A stretch of DNA of 64,000 bases, from the NCBI GenBank assembly GCA_028564675.1, contig JAOVVO010000280.1:1-64000 (forward strand), given 5' to 3'. Under the pieces are notes generated by a model. It had not been told where the DNA came from, searched no databases, and saw nothing but the letters and a program-made list of their open reading frames with translations. Of this stretch, positions 50,565 through 63,629 are shown piece by piece. Every line of letters begins with the position of its first letter. Position 1 is the stretch's first letter. A program made the translations under genes and the position numbers. This stretch comes from Onchocerca lupi. Lineage: Eukaryota > Nematoda > Chromadorea > Rhabditida > Onchocercidae.

Positions 50565-53466
50565 GAAATTTTCAACAACTTTTTTGCTCTATGATAAAAA
50601 CCTGGTTTGGGTGGTTCATGAAATCCCATTTTAGAGGATATTAAAAACAGTTTTTTTGCTTTTGCCTGCACGGATTACTACCCCACCACCCACCCACACA
50701 CCACTTTTTTATTTGCATATTTGGATTTATTTTGTCTTGCCTCAGTTCTAATCATTTGTGCATTTTAATATTAGTGGAATGCTTCAGAAATATTATCAGC
50801 TGGTGCCTTATCCTATTTCGCATGGCTCATTTCTTAATGTTGTGAAATTTAATTTTGCAATGGCCAATTCAGCAATGATTATCCCCATGATATTAATATT
50901 CTGCTTCTTTCAAAGAATTTGAATCAGTAGTGGAGCTCCAGAAGCTATACAAGATGCCATTTTGAAATAATTTATTTTTGTTTCAACGAGAAAATAACTG
51001 AAGTTTTAAGGACATACTATCACTGGAATAAGATAACAACATGCAATTGTTGTAACCATTGTAACATGGATATTCCTATACAGAAGTTGCATTTTATTTT
51101 CCCCTGTTTATAGCTTCCTTGAAAGCCAGTTTGAACGCATTTGCCAGACTACAACATTTCACAAAATCTATTTTATTTTCCATAGTATTTGCAAAAACTT
51201 CAGTCGACTTCCTAACAAGAAAGGCTTTTCTGATGTTTGAAAAGTTAAGTTGTGATTGCGGATAAATCAGAAGTGTGGATGCTATAAAGTGATGTTTTTA
51301 AAACAGCATATTTTCAATGTTTTGAATAAATTATGATCTGATCTTCAGTCTAAAATCAAAGCGATAATTAAGGGCCGACCTATTACTTCTAATTGAGCTA
51401 AATGCATGTTTCGAAAATGTATTATTCCAAACTGAAAAAAATTCGCTTCGAAAAAATTACCTAATTTTACCAAGTTTGAGTTGAACGATCGAATAATTTC
51501 TTATACTAAATGCTTATTTGCTCACTTGTGAACTGACTAGTTTAAATGCTAGTGGAAGCATACTACATAACTGATTTTTATTAAGTTCGCTGAAAATCAC
51601 CGCTATATTTCGTTTTCTCGAAAGTTATTACTCAAATTCTGCGCGATCTTCAAACAATATTTTTCATTTCCTCGTTTAATTTGTCTTATTACTGCCAGTT
51701 AATTGAATTGTATCCTTTCAGACAAAAATATCCACTAATAAAAACGTAACTTATACTCAAAACTAGAAAAATTTTAGTCAATAGGAATTTTAATTCACGC
51801 TCTGTTTTGCCAAAATCTTTTTTTTTTTTCCTCTCAAGTTAATAAATATCGATAAGAAGATCAGTATATTGTTTTTTCTTGAGCCATGAGTTCTGCAGCT
51901 ATTCTATTACCTTTTCGAAAAGTGAGTCGCATTCAAATAAATTTGATGGACCATAAAAATTAATTTTAATAGAATACATTTTCATTTTTAATAATTTTCT
52001 GATAGAGAAAGCAAGACATAAATGGGAATTGCTGCTGTTGCTGTTGTCGCTATCGCAATTTTGTCAGAAATCATATTACTATAACTACTATTTTCACCAT
52101 CACTATCATTATCAATTTTCCTATCCCTGAAAGTGCTGTTTTGCTTTGGTAATGAATCAAAAATGAAAAATGATATACTGTTTTCAAAAGTTTCATTTTT
52201 ATCCCATTTCAATTCATCCATCAAAAACTTTTGAGCTGTGTGGCAATTATCGTACTTTCACATCGACGCGCCACTCTGTCTATCCATTCCTTCGATTTTC
52301 TCTCTCCTGATTTCAGGAAATTACCCTTTGCTCTCAGTTTGACACGTTTCACTAAATCTCCTGCACATTTCTCATCAATTATATTAATTACCTATCTTAA
52401 TTCTACTCTTTCTTACCTTGCTTTTTTTACTCTTCATCTTCTGCTTCCACTCTGCTTCATTTATCAATATCTGCAATCTCATCAACATAATCGTTTGTCA
52501 TCTTTCTCTTCACGGTATTATTCAGTGACTGCCTTGTTGTTTTTACCAATTCATTTATGAAACTACAAACTCATTCGATTTCCTACAGTTAGAACTTTTT
52601 CAATCAACTTAAATGTGATCTATGGATTTTAATATATTTTTTCTCTCAGTTATTAAGATGTATGACAAATAGTTTAAATTTCAATGATTTTTTCAAGACT
52701 TTGGAACTTAGGTAAAATTTAAATTTATTTTAAAAAAACATTTCTTGAATCTTAAAGTATACTTTCAAATCTTAAAAATCATCAGTTCATTGCTTCTCTT
52801 TTAAATCCATAATCACCAGTTTATACTGTGAAGTTTTTTTGGATATGCCAAGTTCTGAAATCCATTAACAACTGCTTAACATGTTCTCGTCATCTTTCTT
52901 TGTTATCCTTTTCTTATATTATGAGTGGCAAAGGTCATTGTATTTGCTTGCATAATGGGTCACATTGCTCGATCATAATTATCCTAACTACTTGTATGAT
53001 TGATTGGCACAACATTCTGCTTTTAGCTGAATTTTCTGAGACAGAATATGGAATTGTTGACTTTGCTACTCGACCAACTTGTCCAATGTGTGAAAGATTT
53101 CCTGGATAAGCGCCAATATCTTTAATTAACGACTGACCTCTACATGAACGTAGCATTTCGTTGTTACCAATGCTAGTATTAAATGATTTACAAAAGTCAT
53201 GTCTAAAACAAGCGCTAACGCTAAATCAGCTTTGATGTTCCTGGCTTAGCTAACTGTTAATTCTTAATCGATGTAACACTGGCAGGTAGCAGAGAAGCAA
53301 GGTGTAGTTGCAGGATCTTTTAAAAGTAATTAGAAGTTGAAGGAACTTAGACAGATATAGATTAATCGTTTTTATCGGTTCGAGAGGGCATAAAATTGAA
53401 ATGATTCATTTAGTTCTTCGTTTAGTGATCGGAATGAATAGGATCAATGAAAATCTTATCGAATGT

Positions 53467-53469
<3 letters not shown>

Positions 53470-53510
<41 letters not shown>
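53470..53510. repeat. Poly-T run (41 nt)
   Basis: The longest homopolymer in the window. A minus-strand open frame across it encodes a run of Lys and is an artefact of the tract. Confidence 0.9.
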
Positions 53511-53511
<1 letters not shown>

Positions 53512-55480
53512 TTCTTGTAAATAAACAATAAAAAAAATGAGAAACGATGTCCTCGTAGGAATACTGTTGGAAATGTGGTAGCTTGAATGTTGGCTATGTA
53601 AAAATAGAAATTTATTTCAATTATTTTTTTGCAAATTAGCTTTTTCATTTTGAAAAAGAATCACTATTCGTGTAATTGTACTATTTTCATATCGCTTTAG
53701 CAATATGAAGATTAATGAAGATTTCAATCTAAGCTCATCAATTTTTTCACGAAAAATTATGCGGCACTATAGGCAAAGAAAAAGTTTTGCTACTTTTTTC
53801 AGCAAAATAATTTATTATTTCCTAACAAAAAAAAAAATGAATTTTTCAGTTCCAGGCAAAAATGAATGGCAAATGTTAAATACTGTGCTAAACTTGTTAG
53901 GAAAGAAGACAAATGAAACTTATTACTCCTCCTTTCTTATTTCTACTCCCTTCACGTTATTTTTTTAAGCGACCTTTTTTTCCATTTTTAAATGTTTGCT
54001 GATTCAGGAAAACAATTACAATTCAAGGTCGTTTTGAAAAGACTTATTTGAAAACTATTTTTTGATTGTCGATATTTTCCAGATGGGTTCGAATTGTTGA
54101 ATAAGTAGCAACGAAATTAATATTGATTTACTTTTTGGTATAATTCAGGGTGCGCTCTTTCGCAGTCGATAGGCATAGCTTATCCATCATTCAAATATCA
54201 ATATATTTAAATAGTATTCCAGATTAGTATTGCTTCTAACATCATATCTTCGGGAATTTCTTCAAACATTAACTTTGTTTTTCTAAACTTAATTATTATT
54301 TTGATGTCTGTGTCGCATAATTCAGAATGAAGTCATTTACAAAAGTGTTACCACCTATATTTCAATTACCTTCAAAAAGAAGCTTCAAAAAAAAAGCGCC
54401 TATATAAGCGATTTGAGTAGTCAACTTTAGATATATATGGTGATGTGATATTTTTACAAGTTGATAGAACAAAATTCCAATTTATTTTTCATTAAACAAA
54501 CTATTTTTTAGGGTTGCTGCCTGAAGTTAGAAGGATGAACAGAAGGGCTTCAAGTATTAAACTAGTTCTTTTGAATTATATATTGCTTAGAACTATAGAT
54601 GAATCATAATATGTATTACCTGGATACAAAAATGAATTTATGACACACACTGAGCTGCCAATCGGAGATTTCATAGTTGATTTTTTTCTTTTGGAAATAA
54701 CAAGGAAATAGGACTGTCAGGTTGGAGAAGATGGAAAAATGATAAAAATTTCGAATTGCTAGAATACTATAAAGTTCCTCACTACAAAGTTAATTGAAAA
54801 ATTTGAAACTTATTGCACGTTTTATATCCTGAAGTAACTCTATTATTCTCTTGCAAACTTAAAACAAATAAAAGATTGCATTAAAGAAGTGATTCATTCT
54901 TGCAGAAATCTCATGTCATATGCATAGCGGAATCTCACAGATTTTCATGAAAAGAGTGAATTTTTACGATGAAAAAAAATTTTTCAAACAAATGGAAAAT
55001 TCGAAATGACAATTATGCTAGTTTTGTTATTTACTTTAAGCAATACTTAATGTAATCGTTTCAACTTTATGAACAAAGGACAAATTTAAAATGAAAAATT
55101 ACAAATCGATGGGGTGTATTTGAATATAAATCAGTACTGATGAATTTTCTCATTTTGCTGTTTTTTTATTGCAGTTTAGTTTAATCTAATTAGAATCCAC
55201 TCTTCACTATTCTCTTTTCAGGCAAATTAGCTTAACACTGACATAATAGGAAATTTTAGAACTTCATAAACACCATTAATCAAGCGATAAATGTAAGATG
55301 AAATTCTTGACAGACTGAAATCTTATCAGTAACGGTTATCATATTCAGAAATTTGATAGATTGTTATTTACTGAGCTTTAGTTGAACATGTCAAATAACT
55401 TTTCTTCTTTTTCCTCGTTTCATTCTTACCAGGAAATTTTAACATCCTTGATAATTTCGAAGAATATGTGACATATAATC

Positions 55481-55863
55481 ATGATATTCTTCTATAATTT
55501 ATCAGTAAAATATATTATTTGTCTCGATGGTGACAAATTTGCTAGCCATAAAGCTGTAACTTGAGCCTTAAAAAAAAAAAATTTGGCCAGGAATTCTCTT
55601 TGACTTGCGACAGTATTCTGCCGACATCAAAATTCGACCATCACATTTGTAATCTTTTTTTTTTTTTTTTTTGACATATTTTGTTCTTCTTATGTAGAAT
55701 GATCTTCCAAAAAAAGGAAAGAAATTTTTTTTTTTTTTTTTCAGCAGTAAACGATGAATTATTTGTCTGCTGGGATGATTGTTTGTTTCCAAGTCCATGG
55801 GAAAATTTACAACCTTATGAGTCCGAAAATATCATTTACCCAACTGTTCGGTTACATTTATAG
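55481..55863 (+). CDS. Candidate three-exon gene or gene 3' end, unknown
   Basis: The model is 55481-55504, 55591-55648 and 55745-55863 (201 nt, 66 aa), or only the last two exons as the end of a longer gene. The last exon follows an excellent acceptor (a 17-nt T run, then cag). It encodes a protein-like sequence with NDELFVCWDDCLFPSPWENL and ends VRLHL before TAG. The middle exon (EFSLTCDSILPTSKFDHHI) joins it in phase through T|GTAATC. The optional first exon starts MIFFYNLS with donor A|GTAAAA. I recognise no family. Two poly-T runs (55655-55672, 55725-55741) lie in the last intron. Confidence 0.3.
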
Positions 55864-58392
55864 ATAGACGTAAACATTCGCCATCGTTTCACATGATGGC
55901 TCACCGAATAGTCGGGAGCAACTAAATTCTCAACCAAATGTATCCTCTTTATATGCTGCAGAACTTTGAATAAATTCCTTGTAACTCTTTTATAAGAAAA
56001 TACAATAAATGGAATAGATATTCGATATAAGGTAAATGCGAAATCAATTCCTTGTGATTTCGAAATTTAGCTTGAATAAGACAAGCTATACTTTGAGTTT
56101 TTCCTATCTCGTAAATTCACCAAGAAAATAATTTAGAAAGAAAGAAAGAATGGTTGAAATTTTTTTCAAATAGCACAGGATAATTTATTTAACTAACATC
56201 TAAAATAGATGATTCAGATTATGTTTAGTAACTATTATAGTGATTGAAAAACCATAATTTCAATAATAATTGTGCATCTCCACCAATTACTTGCCTTCTT
56301 TCCTTATTTTTTATCATGTTACTCAAGCACGTAGCCAATGCAACGTATTATTTATCTTCAGTCGAACTTAGCTAATTAAGATTGGATAAAAAATGAGTGT
56401 TTCGTTCCAATGTTTCGGAAAGCTGTCTTAAACAGATGAATAAGAAAAACAGTTCTGCGATTGCTCTCGAGTAGCTATCGTCGCATCGAAAATGTACACA
56501 AATCTTGCTTGTGATCGACGCAACTTCATTAGAAAATTATTTTTTGCTTTTTTTTCTTTTTTTTTTTCTTCCTTTTTTTTGAAAAGTTTTGAAGTTATAT
56601 AGGTTCTGTTAATATCGTTTGTTTCTTTATGGCCAAATTGGAATCCAACAGGATACTTTGTCATGTGTAAAACTACAATGACTAAAAGCGTGATATGATA
56701 AGAAGAAATATCAATAGAAATTTCGTATAAGTCTATACTGAAACTATGAATTATTAGGCTTAATGGGAATTTTCAAGCAAAACATACTTATTGTTGCAAG
56801 ATATCACATTATGAATAATATTTATGATTATATCTTTCTCTCCAACTTCTGCTGAACCATTGCATTATCACTGTTTGATGAGAGATGATGGATTAACTTG
56901 AGAATGATAAAGATTTACATATTATTATTGTAGATTGGCAGTAATATTTTGTTTGAATAGAAGAAAATCTGACAACTAAGTGATGGATGAGGTCAGTGTG
57001 CAACACAACATTGTTGTACCTCCGAACATGCTCTCTTATCTTATCAGATAGTTTTCTTTAAAAAAATTAGTTTCCCAAAGAGATCCATTCGAGGTCGAAC
57101 TGAATAATGCAAAATCTGCAAAGCCTTTTTCTTCATTCTAATATACATCATTAAAGAATCATATTTTGTTTCTGCTGCATTGAAATGGATTCGTTTTTTT
57201 TTTCTTTCCTTCTTTTTTTTTTCTTTTTTTTTAAATTTAAGTTCTTTAATACTCTTCTCGATGCGATTTTGAATAGAAAAGGAAATTATTCTTCAGTTAT
57301 GAGCTGTCAAAGAATTTTAAAATATCCGAAGGATAATTCAGTACTTTCTCATCAAAATATGCTGAAACTGACTTATCCGTTTCATTATTAGTTTGATCTA
57401 GATTGAAACTAAAGGAATAACTCTGTGATCAAGAAACAGCCAGCACTTGTCTCGGTATCCTTTTCAGTGAATTTAATGGGCTGTATTCCATTGTATTCAG
57501 TAAAAATGATCTGAAGCTTGAAAGTGCAGCAAAGGTCTTTTTTTCTTAATCACTTAAAGATGATATGATAATGAACGAATGTTTTGCAGCATGTTGCTAA
57601 TGTTTGGAGTAGACCGGTCCAAAGTGAAATTTCTCGATTTAATAGTACATATATCGTTGGATTGTTCCGCAATCTTTTGATCGGTGCAGGAAGCTTGTTC
57701 TAAGGAAGATGTACGACCTCTTTCTTACTGTTTGAGAATTATAAAATATGAACTTCAGTATTTATTCAATATTGACTTAATAATGGCTTAAGCAGACGTC
57801 TCTTCGATGTTAGATGTAATCCTACTGGTTAGATACATCACGCATTATTATGTTTTGATAGCATGATCGAAAGTTCATGCTGATTTAAGTCTGATTACTA
57901 TATATCAAAATACCAAGCATTTTAAGAGGATTGGGAAGTTAGTTGGAGAAGAGTCTTTGAAATGCCAGCAATCCTGAGTAAGATGAATTTCTCAGAATTC
58001 AAGGCATGAATCCTTTTCCCTCACTTTTTTTCAAATTGCAACATTTGGCACGGAAGGATAGACAGACAGAAGTTAGAGCTTGCAAGAAAAGAGTATGCGA
58101 AGGAGGTAAATAATATATGTCTATGTCTCAAGTAATAATATATGTCTATGTATCACGATTAATTAGCGTCATCGCTTGAAAAAGTTGTACAGAACAGAAG
58201 ATTGGAGCATGGAAGAGGTGTCGAAGTTGAAAACGAAGAGTGATATATGGGCCGCGCCGAGTCACGACGCCAAAAACTCCACTCCTTTCCTTCGCAACTT
58301 CCCAGAACTTGATGTCACCCCCGTTTGCTGCCAACAGTGTCTCTCTATTCACCATTTTGGGAAAGATTTGTAATTTTCCGCATGTTTTTAGT
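55864..58392. other. Intergenic, no supported gene
   Basis: AT-rich, with T/C-rich runs near 56540-56580 and 57195-57230. A 16-base direct repeat (taatatatgtctatgt) occurs at about 58111 and 58134. Bases about 58160-58375 are GC-richer and open on both strands (plus: EDWSMEEVSKLKTKSDIW then Cys-Cys; minus: MVNRETLLAANGGDIKFWEV). The coding strand, if any, cannot be decided. Confidence 0.35.
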
Positions 58393-58842
58393 TTACTTTT
58401 CCTTTTTTCCGTTGCATTTTGATTTAGATGCATACATCGCTTTGTATGCTATTTGCAATTCAGATCTTATTAAACCTGATATCTGAGAATTTGATGATAT
58501 CGTATACATGCTAATAACCCTATTCACCATTGAGTTCTGCAAAAGAAGTAACAAAATTTTATTAGTCACTAATTCGTCTACAATGTTTTCATATATTATT
58601 TGTTGTTGCTCAGATCTGACGATGGTAGGAAGAATTAAACTATTATGAAATTCATTTTCATGACAAGATAGTACCAAGATGCTGTGGGACTTTTTTTGTT
58701 CATAACTGAGCAAACAAGGTACCGTATAAAAGGCGGTTGAACTACAGGGAATGGTCTGATAGTTGACGTCGTTAGTATCTTTTACGACAATGTTGAATTG
58801 ACTACCTGGATATACAGAGAAATAGTCCTGAACAACTCTCCT
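58393..58842 (-). CDS. Unknown open frame of 149 codons, no start codon
   Basis: The longest uninterrupted frame outside the recognised genes. It is bounded upstream by TGA and ends in TAA at 58393-58395. There is no early ATG, but a ttgttcag acceptor sits at its start (exon would begin GACTATTTC), so it could be an internal or terminal exon. The first 95 residues look protein-like, with VYPGSQFNIVVKDTNDVNYQ, then paired Cys and VLSCHENEFHNSL. The rest includes a second acceptor (cttttgcag at about 58537) that could start a different exon. No family is recognised. The opposite strand carries a perfect TATAAAAG at 58725-58732, which may be coincidence. Confidence 0.3.
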   Translation of the reverse strand, partial: RRVVQDYFSVYPGSQFNIVVKDTNDVNYQTIPCSSTAFYTVPCLLSYEQKKSHSILVLSCHENEFHNSLILPTIVRSEQQQIIYENIVDELVTNKILLLLLQNSMVNRVISMYTISSNSQISGLIRSELQIAYKAMYASKSKCNGKKEK

Positions 58843-59989
58843 TCAATCCCGAAAAAGTCGCATTTGTGTAGCGGCGATTATTTTAGTATTTTTTAAATAA
58901 AAAACTTGTTTTGCTTAAGTAAATTATGGAATTGAAAATATGTCCGTTATGAACATAAACATGCGGATATAAAATTATGGTGGACTAGCTTCGGAAGGAT
59001 TAATAAATATCGTAGAAATATTAGATGTATTTCATCAGTTGTAAAAGATCTTTGATTGTCAATTATTTATTTTTCAGAAAAATTCAGAAATAATCGAACT
59101 GAGAAATACATTATGCTAAATGTTGTTTTCAGTTTGAAAACAAAATTTAATGAATAATTTGTAATTGACTTAATAGTAATTTACTGGAAATTGATTTAAT
59201 ACGGCTAACCTTCAATATTTTTGAAATGACTAATGTTTACTAAAGAAAAAAAATTCTTGCACTGAACAAAAAATTGGAAATCTGAAATTATTGAAGGATG
59301 TTAAAGAAAATTAATAAACTTTTGCTTCTTGTGTTCAGGGATGGTCTACTGTACTTTTTTTAGTTCTCTAGTTTTTTAATCAAATCCCATCCGGAAAAAA
59401 GTTTCTCTATATTGTCATTTGTTATTTACCAGCTAAGACTTAGATAATTAAAGCTGAGATTCAAAAACATGCCATTTTTAAACTCATAAAAGAAAATCCT
59501 TCAAAGTATGAGCAAAGTATGACCTCAGCTAATTATCAGAAGTATTGCCTCTAGCTTTAATTGGTTCTACGATTGATCTGTTTTGCATTCAGCCAACTGT
59601 CAATGACTTGATATGAAGCAAATCTCTCCGGAAAGGAGTCTTTCTGTCTGTTTTTAATTGCTTCATCATTAGGAGAAAAGATTTAAAATCCTGTAACTAG
59701 TTTTAGATACCATTTTATTTTCTATTTAAGACGTTGAAGGGCGCTCATCTTTGATTACTTCTGGATTACATCCTCATATAGGATAGTAAAATTAAGAAAT
59801 CCATTTATAGATACAAAATTTCCACTTCTATTCACAAACATTGAATTTAAACCTGAATTCAAACAAATAAATTGAATTTTTAAGGTCTTCGGGATTTTGC
59901 AGCAAAGTTATGAGCATTTCTTCGTTTTTCTTACTTTCCGTTTCAAAATGATTTGCAACCTATAGTAACCTTTTTACAATTTCATGTAG
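58843..59989. other. Intergenic or intronic, no supported gene
   Basis: AT-rich, with no exon I can place firmly. It may contain upstream exons of the segment ending at 60171; one short option (SYEHFFVFLTF, about 59903-59940, donor C|GTTTCA) fits the phase but is weak. Confidence 0.35.
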
Positions 59990-60171
59990 AGCACTTGGGA
60001 ACCAAAACTTCGAATGTTATGTCCTCAGCAATCTTAACAGAAATGCAGAAATTTCGACTGGATTTCCAAAAACTCGTACGTATTTTTAATTTCTTTATTC
60101 TTTCACTGTTGAAAGCTGTCTTATTATTTTTACAGTTCAGTTTCTACCAGATACACGAAACGGTAGCTTGA
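59990..60171 (+). CDS. Terminal two exons of an unknown gene
   Basis: Exon 59990-60075 lies between a ttcatgtag acceptor and a CTC|GTACGT donor. A 60-nt intron then ends atttttacag, and exon 60136-60171 ends in TGA. Joined they read ...HLGTKTSNVMSSAILTEMQK and FRLDFQKLFSFYQIHETVA. Splice signals are good, phases agree and the opposite strand is broken by stops. The 5' exons are not found and no family is recognised. Confidence 0.35.
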
Positions 60172-61643
60172 AAATCAAGGATATTATATGCAAATACTTC
60201 ATATTTTCCAGCCAACGGTGGAAAAATGTGAACAATTAAAATAATATTGGGCTGAAAACTAGAACTCAACTAGCGCATAATATTTATCGCAGCAAAAATG
60301 AAAAAAGAGATCAGTCAAAGGAACTAGCCACATTTTGAACCAAAAACTTTGCTGCTCTTTTCTCCGCTAGATTCCTCATTCAGCGGTGGGTAAATGTGGA
60401 AATGATGCTTTTTCAGTATTCTTAGACTTTTGCTTAGATTTTATAATTAATACTTTAATGAACACCGAGTTATTCAATTTCTTGGAAAATATCGATTGCT
60501 TTCTTTAACTAACCTCTTTTTTTCACTTGGCTATGAGGTAATTGGCACTGAAGTTGGTATCTTCTCCACAATATTATCTAGCGATTTTGCAATTTCCACA
60601 AAGTTGAAAATAACAATATATTGACGACTGAGAGGGACAGCTGATCAGTCATTAATTTGATGGTACAGTGCGCTAAAAGATTAGTCGGATGTCAGTTGCG
60701 AGTGGCATCATAGAATGCTCAAAAAATACAGTATACATTTCAAAATCTCTTGATTCCGTTTTGGGTCATGACAACAAAGCCTTATCAATGATTTGCTGAG
60801 ACATTAAATCATTGCTTTATTTTGTTATTTCAGTGTTTAGACGAGTTTTTAGATTTGGAACTTTTAATGCAATCTTAACTTAAAAAGCAGAACCAATGTT
60901 CTTAAATAAATACTAAGTTGATTTATATGATAGCAGGACTGATATATTTTTGAAATATGAACCTCTTTTCTCATCGAATTCTTCTGACCCTCATTTTTTA
61001 TTTGTCTTCAAATTTCATGAATTTTTTCTGCTTCATTGAATTTGTAAATAAGCTATTGAAGATGTGATAAATGATTGAGTAAAGTAATTTCTGATGTTGC
61101 TCAGTTCTTAGCAAGTTATTAACAGAATTTGCCCGGGATTTTCGAGAAATCCTTTGGTCCTACTGAAAATACTTTTGTAAAAATCATCATTTTTTTATGA
61201 ATTCATTACAATACTTCGAGTAATACGTAGCGAAGTAATTTCACATTATAATAGATTTGATTCGTAGTTATAATTTTATACTGGCAGTTTATTCTTAAGT
61301 TTCAATTTGATAGAATTTCACACTTCCAAGATATCTAAATTTGAATTCCATTATTTTTCTCAGTTTATACTTCAGCTTCGTTTTTATTTCACTACATTTT
61401 GAAAGACATTTACAAGTCATAACTTTTGAACTCAAAAATTGAAAAGACTGTGAGGTGAACTATTGGAAGTTCATTGCATTCATAGTGATATAAGTTATTT
61501 TTTATCGCTTTAAGTTTATTTTATAATTGTCACCTCTATGCTTGTTTTCAACTTATTCTCCTTTCTCAGTACATCCATCTTTTTTTGCATTTTTTAGCTG
61601 TCATATTGATTTAATCCAAGAAAATATTATTTATTTTCTACAG
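60172..61643. other. Intergenic or intronic, no supported gene
   Basis: AT-rich. One short candidate start exon (ATG at 60660, MVQCAKRLVGCQLR, donor A|GTGGCA at 60702) would join in phase to the exon at 61644. Another possible exon follows a ttctcag acceptor near 61363. Neither is firm. Confidence 0.3.
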
Positions 61644-62966
61644 CTTAAAAATCAGTTCATAGATTGGATTCCTCTGAAAACTCTCAGGTACTTTTTGATA
61701 TCGAATTTTGTACTATTTCAGAAAATGCATCTTTTTTCGTTTCAGATATATGGTTAATTCATTCGAAATATTCTTCAATTTTATCACTGTGAATTTTTTA
61801 ATTTATATGTCAAATAATTTGACAAAATTATCAATTAAGCAAATAAACAAATAAACTTCTTATTGTTTAAACTTTGTTAAAATTCAATTAGGATTTTTTG
61901 TTTAGAAATCCGAGGAAAATAAAATTTTTCGCAATATTGAATGAAACTGCGTTGCGATCTCCAGACGAATTGTCTGTTGGTCCATTCATGCGTTATCAGT
62001 AGCAGAATTAGTTATGGGAACTCTACACAATTTTACAGTACCCAATATAGACGGCGCCATTTTTTCTGTCTTTTAATGCTTTTTATTGCTCAGTGCCGTT
62101 CCGATGATTGTCGTCCACTCTCGTGATGTGGAGGAGAATAGTGTCGTACTACTACTACAACCAACTCAATGCAACATAAAAAAGACAAAATTAAACATTT
62201 CCTTTTCTGCAACTGTTTACTGATATCAGCAGACTTTCATATCCATTCTATACTTTTTGCTAATTGATAGTTTGATTTTTAGTTCGATACTAAATATTAC
62301 CATAATTGTTCATTTATCTCGAGCCTTTCACTAACACTGGCAAATTAGCTGGATGACTTTCGAAATGTGTAAATATATTGTGGTTTAATCAAGCACAGCA
62401 ATCGATTTTTCCACAAGACAAACTATGTGAAGGCATTTGACAACTGATATAATTAACATCGTTTCATCCAGAAAAATGCCAATTTCTCTTTCGCATAGAA
62501 AAAAAATTTATCCAAGTGCCTTGACACGTCTCATCCAGATCTTTGCATTGGATTCTTCAAGTCTCTTCTACTTCTCGGAAGTCAAAGTCCTCAGATGAAC
62601 TGATGAAAAAGCATATTATTTTCCTTAATGTAATGACAAAATGTTGTTTCTTGAGTTACACATTTCTACCAGAAGGATTTTTAGGTAGTACATCGCTAAA
62701 ATGTCCCAATTATCACAGCAGAATATGCTGTTTGCATTGCGAGCAGATATTTCGGATTTTGAAAATTCTGTTTTTTTTTTTCCTTACAGGCAAAAGTGGA
62801 AAAAAGAAAAACCATTATCACAAAAAAATTAAATTTTGTCCAGTACGATCTATTAAACCTACTTGATTCGGAATCTCAGTACTTGATTCCTAAATCTAAT
62901 GCAGGATATAGAATCAGTGAAGCAATGAACCACTTTAAGATAAGTCCTTATCGAGAAAATTATTGA
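61644..62966 (+). CDS. Candidate unknown gene, at least four exons (3' part)
   Basis: Exons 61644-61687, 61906-61998, 62539-62629 and 62790-62966 join in phase to 405 nt (134 aa plus stop). Acceptors are ttctacag, ttgtttag, catccag and ccttacag. Donors are AG|GTACTT, CA|GTAGCA and AAT|GTAATG. The protein reads LKNQFIDWIPLKTLRNPRK, IKFFAILNETALRSPDELSV, then a basic/Ser linker (SSTSRKSKSSDELMKKH), KRKTIITKKLNFVQYDLLNL and ends NHFKISPYRENY. It looks soluble with a basic C-terminal half. No start codon is assigned; an upstream ATG exon at 60660-60701 would fit. I recognise no family. Evidence is phase, splice signals and reading quality only. Confidence 0.35.
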
Positions 62967-63629
62967 ACACTTATCTCTCATTCATTAAGGAATATCTTCG
63001 ATATATTTTTGATTGAAATAAGTTATTTTCATTCAGTTTACTGAATTGTCTGTTTTGTTTTGATTTAAATTAAGTTTTTCGTTATTTGCACAACAATTCC
63101 CGCAATTAATTAGAACGGAAGTTAATAGATTAAAATTTTTATTATCAAGTTGTTAGCTAAAAAACAAAATTAAATGGAAAAAAGATTTTACAATGCTCAA
63201 TTTGTTGTGACAAGTAAAATATTTGTGTTAGCCGAGACGAAAATATTTAGTACTTTCTCTCAATGATTTCTTATTAGAATCTGTACAAATAAAAATTCTT
63301 TAATTGGAGTTTTTTTTTTTTCAGTTTTTTTCATCAATTTTTCTGTAACTGAACTTCCTTTAAATCTGCAATTTTGGATTCGAATGATTTTTGATGGCTT
63401 ATCACCTTCGTTGATTTTTATTAGCAATGCTCAGAAGATGTAAGCAAGAAACTGCTATTGAAAATACGAAATTGATGTATTGAAAGAACATGTGATGAAG
63501 AATATATAAAAATTAACTTCAACCCATAGTTTCTCAAGCCTTTATCCTTTTTTTCTTTTTTTTTGAAAGGAATCAAGACTGAAATATTCCAACCTATTTT
63601 ATCTGAAAATTATTTAATACTGATTGATA
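62967..63629. other. Intergenic, nothing supported
   Basis: AT-rich DNA with short T runs. No exon or RNA gene was recognised. Confidence 0.4.

Larger units (their letters stand above)
47477..55480. other. 8-kb AT-rich stretch, no supported gene
   Basis: Follows the 3' end of the EGF-type gene and should include its 3' UTR. It contains poly-T runs at 49632-49667 and 53470-53510, an (AT)10 microsatellite (50545-50564) and a C/A-rich patch near 50680. Some open frames look mildly protein-like: minus 51988-52224 with a true ATG and an Asn/Ser/Asp-rich body; minus about 51115-51305; plus 53705-53968 with a true ATG. They lack joined splice partners and are within chance length. Confidence 0.4.

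Noticed and set aside
52231..52560. 109-codon plus-strand frame rich in Ser/Leu/Phe
   Set aside because: Pyrimidine-rich low-complexity translation, no splice context, no family resemblance.
53406..53648. Minus-strand frame with a run of Lys
   Set aside because: Produced by the 41-nt poly-T tract.
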